A stretch of DNA of 64,000 nt from Calonectria ilicicola. Its lineage: Eukaryota; Ascomycota; Sordariomycetes; Hypocreales; Nectriaceae. The translations under genes were made by a program, and so were the position numbers. Location: contig CP085833.1 of assembly GCA_020809705.1 (NCBI GenBank), forward strand, positions 4,712,001 to 4,776,000. Reading direction: 5' to 3'. Under the pieces are notes generated by a model. The model was not told where the DNA came from, ran no database searches, and was given only the letters and a program-made list of their open reading frames with translations. How positions within the stretch are numbered: the stretch's first letter is position 1; each line of letters opens with the position of its first letter. Positions 24,073-32,614 of this stretch are shown in pieces.

Positions 24073-25569
24073 ATGCCTTCACCGCAAGACGGCATCCTCA
24101 ATGGCAAAGATTGGCAAGAAATCGACTTCAATAAAGAATGGACATTCACCAATGGCTGGAAACCAGCGAGATCTTTGCGCAAAACCCAATCAACTTTAGG
24201 GTGGAGGCGCTGGGCTCCATGGTCCAAAGCCGCTTCTAAAGCTCCAAAACTGCGACCAACAGCCTATCTTGATGGTTTACGTGGCTTTGCTGCACTCCTG
24301 GTCTACCTACAACATAATGATTTGTGGGTTCATGACGAAGGTGACACAAAAGGCGCCTTTGAGAACGGATTTGGTTACGATGGGAAACATTATCTGGCTG
24401 CATTTCCGGGTATCCGTCTTCTCTTCACAGGCGGCCACTTTGCTGTCTCGGTTTTTTTCGTCATCTCCGGTTATGTCCTCGCATTGTCTCCATTGACAGC
24501 CATACATGCGGGTGATCACCTCAAACTTGGAGAAAAAGTCTCCTCTGCACTCTTCAGACGATGGATTCGTCTTTACATCCCGCTCATCATCACCGTATCC
24601 ATATTCATCATAATATGGCACACTCTGGGGCTATGGGTCCGTCCAGCTACACGACAGGCAAACCTGTGGGACGAATTCTGGATGTTTTACATCGAGTTCA
24701 AAAACTTCAGCTTTATTTTCAAAGAGAGTGGCCTGCCTTGGCTGAGCTACAACCACCACTTGTGGTCTATTCCAGCCGAATTTAGAGGGTCGATCGTCAT
24801 CTATACTTCACTGATGGCGTTTTCCCACTGTTCTCGCAATGCGCGACTGTGGTGCCAAATCGGCCTCATCTACTATTTTATGTACATCGTTGACGGCTCG
24901 TATTGTGCCATGTTTGTAGCGGGAATGCTACTGTGTGACCTGGACCTGCTCGCAAAGAAGGGCGAGCTGCCGCGATTTTTGGCATGTCTGGAGCCGATAA
25001 AGGAGTTTCTCTACTATCACCTCTTCATCTTCAGCATATTTCTGGGAGGCATCCCTAGCCAAACCAATCAAGTCGAGCAGCTCGTGAAGAGTCGCGGCTG
25101 GTTCTACTTGTCGTTGCTCAAGCCGCAAGCAGTTTTCGACTACAAGTGGTTCTACCTTTTCTGGGCATCTGTCTGGCTGATCGCAGCGATACCGCGAATT
25201 CCTTGGCTCAAGAGCTTCTTTGAAACAAGATTTTGCCAATATCTAGGCCGCACCTCTTTTGCCCTGTACATGGTTCATGGGCCAGTGCTCTGGACGCTTG
25301 GGGACCGATTGTACGTGGCGGCGGGATGGCACACCGATGAGCACATGAAGAACATTGCGCACTGGGCTGACAGGCTACCATTGCCAAGAAAAGGCCCTGC
25401 AGGGTTGGAGCTGTCTTACATTGTGCCGCAGTTGGTGCTTATACCCATCACGTACGGCTTGGCAGACGTTGTTACGAGGGTAATCGATACACCTACCGTC
25501 AAGTTTGCGGCCTGGCTTCATCGAAAAACTTTGGCTACACCAACAGGTCCTGGGCGTCTAAAGGGCTAG
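24073..25569 (+). CDS. Acyltransferase-3 family multi-pass membrane protein
   Basis: Single exon of 498 aa. After a soluble N-terminus of about 70 residues comes the family entry motif YLDGLRGFAALLVYLQH (about 76-92), whose last His is the proposed catalytic residue. GGHFAVSVFFVISGYVLA and FRRWIRLYIPLIITVSIF follow, then about eight more hydrophobic segments, and late in the protein FCQYLGRTSFALYMVHGPV. This order is diagnostic of Acyl_transf_3 (PF01757). Members transfer acyl groups to sugars, lipids or natural products at membranes; the acceptor is unknown here. The gene is divergent from a GT32 glycosyltransferase and followed by another secretory-pathway gene, suggesting glycan or glycolipid decoration (inference). 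Confidence 0.92.
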   Translation: MPSPQDGILNGKDWQEIDFNKEWTFTNGWKPARSLRKTQSTLGWRRWAPWSKAASKAPKLRPTAYLDGLRGFAALLVYLQHNDLWVHDEGDTKGAFENGFGYDGKHYLAAFPGIRLLFTGGHFAVSVFFVISGYVLALSPLTAIHAGDHLKLGEKVSSALFRRWIRLYIPLIITVSIFIIIWHTLGLWVRPATRQANLWDEFWMFYIEFKNFSFIFKESGLPWLSYNHHLWSIPAEFRGSIVIYTSLMAFSHCSRNARLWCQIGLIYYFMYIVDGSYCAMFVAGMLLCDLDLLAKKGELPRFLACLEPIKEFLYYHLFIFSIFLGGIPSQTNQVEQLVKSRGWFYLSLLKPQAVFDYKWFYLFWASVWLIAAIPRIPWLKSFFETRFCQYLGRTSFALYMVHGPVLWTLGDRLYVAAGWHTDEHMKNIAHWADRLPLPRKGPAGLELSYIVPQLVLIPITYGLADVVTRVIDTPTVKFAAWLHRKTLATPTGPGRLKG

Positions 25570-25697
25570 GATTTGAGAGACGCATAGAATTAAATTGCAA
25601 TAGATAATGAAAATTGAGAAACCGCTTGTTTGAGGTTGCCCCAACTTTTTTTTATCTTTTCTTCCTACACAGATGTTAGGTTCGTTGATTTGCCCTG

Positions 25698-26252
25698 GAG
25701 GAGCTAAAATTGCAGTGAAGGACGCGCTAAAAGACCAAACCTGCCGGCTGCCCGCTGTCGGCTTAGTCAGCCAACCCACCGGGTACCATCCACCGCCATG
25801 ATCCCTTATTAACTGCATGCACTTTAGAGGTTGTTGCCTAAGCAAATGAATGAGATTCGCCATAGCTCCAACTTAGTAGATTGCGCCACATTTCACTCGA
25901 TATTTTGAGCCCCCGTTGTCTGATTGGGTCAAGGGATGATCTTCTTCAATTCAGCCTGCTTCAGCGAGCTGCCAAACCCACTGAGAGTAGCCACTAAAAT
26001 CGTGGTGTGGCGAATAAAGCCAGTGCGCAAGGCGACAGCTCCCGCCTTTTGGGTCGCACTGGTCGCACTGCAATTTTAGCTCCTCGAGTCTTCTCTGCGA
26101 AGACTAAAATTGCAGTGGAATGTCGACATGTGTGCACACAGTGGCTAGATCAGAAGATGGGTCGGCTGCCTTGTGTGCCTTGTGGCTGTCCAATAGGGTT
26201 AGCCATCCTCCGACGAGGGGCAGAGTGCATTTACGGCGCTAAAATTGCAGTG
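25698..26252. repeat. Four copies of CTAAAATTGCAGTG, two forming an inverted pair
   Basis: The 14-mer CTAAAATTGCAGTG occurs on the plus strand at 25704-25717, 26104-26117 and 26239-26252, and inverted at 26066-26079. The copies at 25698-25717 and 26066-26085 extend to a 20-bp perfect inverted match through GAGGAG/CTCCTC. The 26066/26104 pair flanks only 24 bp and could form a hairpin. They may be terminal repeats of small nested elements or a regulatory site array. No clear target-site duplication was found. Confidence 0.7.
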
Positions 26253-26399
26253 CACAAAATATTCTGGCCCCCAACCCAGGGTTAACTTGAGTGAGTCTTT
26301 TGAACTAGCGAGTCAAATGAAAAAATAAATCTAAATTCTTGATACAGATTATATCTCAATGCCACCAATTGTACCCCATTAGTCTGCTGATTGAACCAC

Positions 26400-26545
26400 A
26401 ATTGTATTTTCTATTCTATTTTTTTTTTCTTTTTACAATTTTCTTTTTTATTTTATTTTTTTTTTTAAAAATTTGTATTTTAATATAAAATTATATTTTT
26501 TAAATAATAATTCTCTATTTCATTTGATACAATTTCTATTTATAT
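26400..26545. repeat. A/T low-complexity tract
   Basis: Long runs of T followed by mixed A/T sequence with almost no G or C. No gene is possible here. It could be a decayed element or simply a biased spacer. Confidence 0.6.
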
Positions 26546-27165
26546 TAATAACCAGATGGATTTTACATTTTATCTCAATGCCACTTCGTAAATTAAGCAA
26601 AGAATTCACACCTCGGGATGAGAATTTGAACCACCCCCCTTCGGCCAAATTCACCAAGGATCGTCATCCCCCTGGTACCCCTGACAAGACCCCTGTAGCA
26701 ACAATGAAGACGCATCGCGAATGGGTGTGGGAGAGGCGGGGTACCTGGGACGAGAGACCCAACGCCGAGCCTCGGCTTGCATATGATTGAGCTTGTTTAG
26801 ACGATCAAGACGAACTAAGATGAGGGGGTCATGCCAGTGTCCCGGGCTTGTACTGATTTGTGCTGAAGCCGTGATGCCAGTTCAGTCACTTGTTCACACG
26901 CCAATTCCCCAAACAAACTCCAATCCCCCCGCTCGCCAAATTGCCCATGCAATAGCATTTCCTAATTCTATCCTCAATGCACCACTGAAAATTCGACCTG
27001 TAACTTGACCATATTGCCATCTTTAAGCTTTTTCAGGGCCAGGTATTGTGCCCTGGTCGTGGATCACTCGCCAACCCTGGATAGCATCCAGTCAAGGAAG
27101 ATTGCTTGCATCAGACAGAACAGTTTTTTTTCTTGTTACAAAATCCAGATCCATCGCCAATCATA

Positions 27166-28602
27166 ATGATAGTGAGAGATCTTAAACGGTTGTCAATTTT
27201 CATTGGCTCAATCATCATTTTCTTGTATCTCGGCGCCAGTTTCTATGCGCATTCAATACCTGGATGGACTCAAGTCGACCCCACAGTCATTGATCCCTCG
27301 CCAACCGTGGTATTCCATGATGAAGTTGGATCAGATGTAACACCACCAGAGTCGGCACCGGCCATCACCCTTTCGGAATCATCTTTTAATATTCCCGAAG
27401 CAGAAGCTCTCACGCCAATGCCGGACAGTAATGGAGAGGATACACCAATTGAGAATGGCTTTGCGCAGGCAGACAACGAGATTTCTCATCAAGAAATCTT
27501 CTCAGTCTCCACTATAGACAAAAAGTTCTTCTTCATTGAATTCGGAGACATGCAAGCCATGAACCCAAACATAATCCCACACCCCACCTTGGATAACACC
27601 TGGATCATCGTGGCTCAGCGTATCAAACAGGATGTAGCCTCACCTTGGTTCACTGAGATCGTATGCGATGCTGCATTCCAAGACGGTGTCTTGCGGTGCC
27701 TTCATCCGCCCTACCCTCTTCCCGTGGCGGCAACACCGGGCCAGCGCTGCGAAGGAGACTTGTCCTACATGAACTTCAACATTGGCCCTCACGATGCACG
27801 CGTCTTTCTTGGGCTGTCATCGCCCTACATTGTTTACGGATCCAACTCCATCTTTACGTGTTTCGGTCAATTTGCGCAGGACTTTCGCATCCTCGCTGAT
27901 TTTGGTTTCGACATGAGTAGCCCAGCAAATTTCCGCCTCGGGACGGAGCTGCAGCGCCCATGGCCCTGGAATACAATGGAAAAGAATTGGTTTCTGTTTT
28001 GGGATTCTGATGGCCAAATGTATGCGCATTACGACGTCGCCCCAAAGCGCGTCTTTGCTCAGCTGAGCGCTGATGGATCCGCTGGGGCAGATCTTGCACC
28101 AGGTGCCGCAAGTACAGACGAAAAATGCTTGGCAAAATATCTCCCGCGACTGGCACCAGAGCTAGAATCAATCCACCAGGCGACAAACTCTCTCTTAATC
28201 ACAATGTGTTCACGATCAGATGCCACGTGCACGCCAGATAGCACGAATACTTTTGTATTCGCCATCTATCAACACAAGACATACTACAACTATCACTCAG
28301 TCTACGAACCGTACGCAATGCTCTTTTATCAGCGTGCGCCATTTGAGATTTATGCAATGTCGGAGAAGCCCATCTGGATTCACGGTCGCAAGAGAGATGT
28401 GGAGCAAAAGACCTCCGAAATGTTTTATGTAACGTCCATGAGTTGGAAGAACCGTCTGCAGAAGTATCATGGATACTTGGACGACGAGATTCTCATTGCG
28501 TTTGGTATAGAGGATGCAAAGTCCGGTGGTATCGATGTTCTAGCAGGAGAGTTATTACAAAACATTGGGCTATGCAATGACGTATCTAAGATCTCCATCT
28601 AA
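27166..28602 (+). CDS. Unrecognised type II membrane protein, possible glycan enzyme
   Basis: Single exon of 478 aa, start at the ATG that begins MIVRDLKRL. One hydrophobic anchor follows (about residues 9-27, LSIFIGSIIIFLYLGASFY), then an acidic, Pro/Ser-rich stem to about 120 and a globular luminal domain. I do not recognise a named family. Repeated blocks such as NPNIIPHP, GPHDARVF, MEKNWFLFWD and YLDDEILIAFGIED, spaced through the domain, recall the five-bladed beta-propeller pattern of GH130-like mannoside phosphorylases and fungal beta-mannosyltransferases. That similarity is only my impression. Several Cys residues (CDAAF, LRC, RCEG, TCFG, CSRSDATC) suggest disulfides, fitting a secretory location. 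Same strand as the acyltransferase and close to the GT32 gene. Confidence 0.75.
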   Translation: MIVRDLKRLSIFIGSIIIFLYLGASFYAHSIPGWTQVDPTVIDPSPTVVFHDEVGSDVTPPESAPAITLSESSFNIPEAEALTPMPDSNGEDTPIENGFAQADNEISHQEIFSVSTIDKKFFFIEFGDMQAMNPNIIPHPTLDNTWIIVAQRIKQDVASPWFTEIVCDAAFQDGVLRCLHPPYPLPVAATPGQRCEGDLSYMNFNIGPHDARVFLGLSSPYIVYGSNSIFTCFGQFAQDFRILADFGFDMSSPANFRLGTELQRPWPWNTMEKNWFLFWDSDGQMYAHYDVAPKRVFAQLSADGSAGADLAPGAASTDEKCLAKYLPRLAPELESIHQATNSLLITMCSRSDATCTPDSTNTFVFAIYQHKTYYNYHSVYEPYAMLFYQRAPFEIYAMSEKPIWIHGRKRDVEQKTSEMFYVTSMSWKNRLQKYHGYLDDEILIAFGIEDAKSGGIDVLAGELLQNIGLCNDVSKISI

Positions 28603-28747
28603 TAAACCATATATTTGTTTCACGTATCTACAAGCGGTATTCTGAATTGCCTACTAGTTTGGTGGAAGCCAGATGGTTCAATTATAAAATGCGAATCTCC
28701 TGAAACACCCTGTTCTCGCAATTTGTCCCCTGGATATAGGTAGAACT

Positions 28748-30302
28748 CTACAACACCTTCTCAATAAGCTTGATACCTTCCGCTTCAATTTTGATACGTA
28801 GAGGGTCGCACATCTCCTTCGTATATGGTGCATGAACACCTGGCTTGGAGAAAGACGGATGCCCATCGAGGAGCATCTGAGTAGCAATTCCGCATGTGAC
28901 TCCCACAGACTTTGACATTCCCGAATATCCCTTTGGGTCCCCCAATAGTTCCATAGTTGACGTGATGGTGTCCTGGTCACACAATTAGCGAAGATATTAT
29001 TTCATCCGGGAGTTGGCACCACTTACGGTCTTTCCGTCTTGCCATTCTACAACAAACTTATGCTGTAGCATGACCAGATCTCGTTCCCCTGGAGCAAAGC
29101 TACAGAGGCTTTCAAGATGTGCAGAGAGTGTATCCAACAAGTTACCGCGAACGGTAGCCTGCCCACTTGAGAATAGCCCCATCCAGCGGAGACCTGCTAC
29201 AACTGCTTCTCGTTCACTCTTGCCAGAAAGCCCGCATATTTCATCCACCCTCAAAATCAGATCCATTTCGGCCGTTGAATTCGCTCGTACCAATTTCTGT
29301 AGAATTTCTGCCCAAGTGATACCAGCTGCAAGCCAATCCTTATTCTCTGAATCTAGCCATCCAAGATCAATAAGGGCTTTCACCAATTGTGGGTTACCAT
29401 CATATCGAAGAGATCCTCGAATGATTGTCTGTGCTTCAGGGATTTGGTAAAATTCACGGAATGGCAGTGAGTTTCTGTTAGGGTACGCAAGGAAGGAATA
29501 ACCATCCATAACATGATATGGCTGGGCGCTCGCCATAAGATCTTTGTTGGGAATCTCAATTTCCTTTCCATCCTTGAGGAATCGTGCCGAATTAAACTGG
29601 GCAAGTAGCGCACCACGTGGTGACCACGAGAACTGCATACGAGGTCAATGTTCCTGAAACTAATCCAAGTGGTGAGTGGCACTTACTTTGAACCTAAGCG
29701 GATTATGCGATGCCTCAGGGGCAGGTAGCCCACCGCAGTAGGAGTAGAACTCCTTGATCTATCATGGTGTGAGGCAATGGATGGAAGAGATAGTGTGGTA
29801 ACATACCTTTCCTCCTTTATCATGAACTTCTCCAATCAGCTTTACAGCATAGAGATGGTCAACTCCTGGGTCCACGCCCACTTCATTAAGTACTGTGATC
29901 CCAGCGTCCTTGACTTGGGACTCAAGGTCTCTCAAGGCTGGCGAAACGTAGCTGGTTGTAACAACATGAGTCTTGCTTTTGACCGCGGACCGGACAACGG
30001 CAGTGTGGTAGATAAAAGGCACAAGGGAGATGACGACGTCATGTTCAGCAACCTCAGCGTCGAGATCTGGCGATTCAACGTCCAGGCTGATAGCCTTCAC
30101 TCGAGGTCGCGCGGCAGCCACAGCTTGGGCAGTAGAGAGAGTTCGACAAGCTGATACAACAAGTCAGCATTGTGTCTTGTGGGAGGCATGGTGGGCCTTC
30201 CTTACCGATTGTCAATTCGTTTGTGCCATCTCGTAGGAGGTAGTCAACGCAAGGACCTGCGACCATGCCGCTTCCAAGCACGAGGATCTTCTTTGTAGAC
30301 AT
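28748..30302 (-). CDS. lys9: Saccharopine reductase (Lys9-like), five exons
   Basis: Exons 30302-30206, 30150-29807, 29758-29687, 29632-29027 and 28972-28748 give 447 aa; introns are 55, 48, 54 and 54 bp and all phases close. The N-terminal Rossmann fold has [18 protein letters not shown] (GxGxxxxP type), followed after splicing by [38 protein letters not shown] and [20 protein letters not shown] are classic saccharopine-dehydrogenase blocks. The enzyme makes saccharopine from aminoadipate semialdehyde, glutamate and NADPH in fungal lysine synthesis. Length matches Lys9. As a probable second copy it could instead serve a side pathway; whether it is the housekeeping gene cannot be told from this window. 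It faces a decayed copy of itself about 850 bp away. Confidence 0.92.
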
Positions 30303-31156
30303 TTTTCGAACCGGTTACTTTGAGGCGCTGATTGCTCTCTGTTAATTGCTCAAAGACAGTATCGTGAGAGGGAGTTAAGTATGCAAGTGATATTTATTGA
30401 GTGTGCAGGTGATGACTTTATTGAACGAGATGGAAAGCTGAGAGATGAAGAAATGGGAAAAGGGAAAGACCAGTGGTTTTTAAACATCAGTGAAGACCAA
30501 GCCCTAACAATAAACTTGACATTGAATCAACCATGGGCTTAGGCATACAGACATGCGACACCGGCATTATCAGAATACCACATACACTAAAACTCTGATT
30601 CGCTATGGAGTTAGGACGGGCATTTCGTCGTGTGGCATTTCGCAGTGGAGCCTTTTGTGTTTGCCATAGGTCCAGGGATATTCGGGTACCGAGCACATAT
30701 GTGTCATGTGTAATCATATTCGGGAGCGCGGGCTCGCACACTAGGTCTCATAGATACGTTTCATGGCGGGGCGTTTTGTGGAGCGGGGGCATTTCGTGGA
30801 GGGGGGGCATTTCGTAGTAAATTTGGTGGAGAGACACAAATATCACCTCCGATACGCGGATCCTCCTACTCATTTTCCACACCCTGTTACGATATAATCA
30901 TAAATATACGTCATCTTATTGGATGAACTTCAACCAGATATCCGACGGGAGCTCCACAGATCGGAGGGGCTACATGGCCTCAGAGACCTTTAGAATTGAT
31001 GCGAGTTGTAGCAGCTGTACATCGGTGATCTGCATAATAAAGTCATCCTAGCCACATTCGTCATTTCGCTCTATTTTGAAAACAATATATATATCTGGTT
31101 CTAGTCCTGCCCCCATCTTAAAAAGTTGGGCTACGCCCTCATTGAATGAGCAGGCG
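30303..31156. other. Spacer between lys9 and its decayed copy
   Basis: Contains the lys9 promoter and, at 30618-30816, degenerate copies of a GGGCATTTCGT-type unit. No supportable gene lies inside. Confidence 0.5.
30765..30816. repeat. Three-unit minisatellite with GGGGCATTTCGTGGAG-like units
   Basis: Units at about 30765-30783, 30784-30800 and 30801-30816 are tandem variants of GGGGCATTTCGTGGAG, about 17 bp each. Related single copies lie at 30618-30630, 30633-30645 and about 32202-32213. Function unknown. Confidence 0.55.
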
Positions 31157-31870
31157 ATAGCCTCTGCTAGGATTTTGCTACTCGGAAGTGGTATAGTCGC
31201 GAAGCCATGTGTCGAGTATCTTGATCGTAATTCGATCAATCATATAACCATTGGTACAGTTATTCCACCCCGTCACAGTTGTCACGTATTCATAGGTTGC
31301 ATAGCTTGTCGAACCCTGGCTTCTGCAGAAAGCCTTGTTGCCGGCTTATCCCATGCGCGCCATCAGCCTTGATGTATCCCTAGAGGACCAACTCGAATCA
31401 GACGTCAGCTCACATCACTTGATTATCTCGCTTGTACTGAGTGTTTTCCACGCAAGGATTGGCAAGTTGGCGATCAAACACGGAAAGCATCCAGTGATGA
31501 CACGCTCCAACAATCCGTCAGTCCAAGCGTTAGATCAGTCTGCAAAAGACGCCAGAGTGACTATAATTAGCGAGGTTAGATTGGCGCCCGGGATTGACCA
31601 TCTATATGCAATTAAAAATATTCATGAAATTCACTCGAAAGGCGGAAAGATGAAACCAACCTGTAAGCTACATAAATATATTACGTCATTGGGGCTGACC
31701 TTGTCTTAAATCCTGGAGTTCTACTCGTATGCCGGGGGGTTGCCAGCATCTGAGGGCACAAATAACCTCTTGCGATATAAGTTTTTCAGGCCTTCAAAGG
31801 GCTCATCTTTTATCACAATGCAGCCCAGCCATGTTTCTCTTAGGCGGCGAGATTACCCAAATACCTGGTA
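31157..31870 (+). pseudogene. Decayed, 3'-truncated saccharopine reductase copy
   Basis: The translation follows the intact lys9 product in order: RILLLGSGIVAKPCVEYL, then ACRTLASAES, then RAISLDVSLEDQLESDVSS, VRLAPGIDHLYAIKNI, and FYSYAGGLPASEG. The first intron (31254-31304) sits at the same codon as in the intact gene. Inactivating changes are visible. The start codon aligns with ATA at 31157-31159. A frameshift lies near 31350. The second intron's GT donor after GGCGGAAAG is now AT. Similarity fades near 31870, so the C-terminal half is gone. Several changes are of the C-to-T/G-to-A kind, as expected from repeat-induced point mutation, but this is inference. It lies head-to-head with the intact gene. 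Confidence 0.85.
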
Positions 31871-32614
31871 TCGCTCCGCATAGAGGATGAAATTGCACTC
31901 CTAGTCCATGTTGGGGTTCAAAGAGTCTGACACCCAAAGATGGCCCGAGAATGGCATTTTCGTTGACGACGCAGTCAATGGTTCTCTATAGACGAAATCA
32001 CATTCTTGGTCCATTTTGCCGTTCAGAAAGTCTGACACCCAGAGCTGGCCTGTGAGTTAGCCTGAAAGTATGACTCTTATCCGGCAGCCTAGTTCCGCAA
32101 GGTTGCATAAAGTTTGCTCGACCGCCTTTCCTTAGTCATCAACTACATGATAAATCACGTGGGGAGAAAAAGAAACAGATAAAGGAATAGAAGAAGGAAA
32201 AAGGGCATTTCGTTCAAGCCACCGAAATCCTTTTCCCAACCTGCCTGACCTTGCCACCGATATCTAACAGACCATCCCCCGTCCCTAATATTTAAGTTAG
32301 TACTTACTCTTGTTCTTGGATTATCGTTTTTCTAATACTTCAGTGATGGTTCTGGGCTAAGGGATAGCAGGATACTTTGAGCGCTTAGGTTAGTCATTCA
32401 TGTAAACGGACCCTCCGCAGGGCCCCAAATTGGGTGGGATATCCGACTATGTAGACCCCCCTGGTAGCAGGGACTCCCCTTTAAATAGCTAGCCTCAATG
32501 AGGTCAGGTAGGTTGCCAAGCCATCTTGTGTCAATACACATGTAATGCACACACCGGGTCTCACATCCACCCTGTATCCAAGGTTCGTTAGCGGCATAGA
32601 AAAAATATATCGCC
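31871..32614. other. Spacer with a diverged 106-bp-period duplication
   Basis: Two imperfect copies of a segment (about 31878-31949 and 31985-32055) share AGTCTGACACCCA at 31924 and 32030. The rest, up to the Clr5-TPR start, shows no gene. Confidence 0.5.

Larger units (their letters stand above)
25570..27165. other. Repeat-bearing, partly AT-rich intergenic region
   Basis: About 1.6 kb without a supportable gene. It carries four copies of a 14-bp motif (listed separately) and a long T/A-rich tract at roughly 26400-26540. A short direct repeat ATCTCAATGCCAC occurs near 26354 and again near 26573. The 3' end of this stretch is the promoter of the following gene. Confidence 0.5.

Noticed and set aside
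28013..28186. Short frames inside the unknown type II protein gene
   Set aside because: Out-of-frame shadows of a continuous 478-codon gene.
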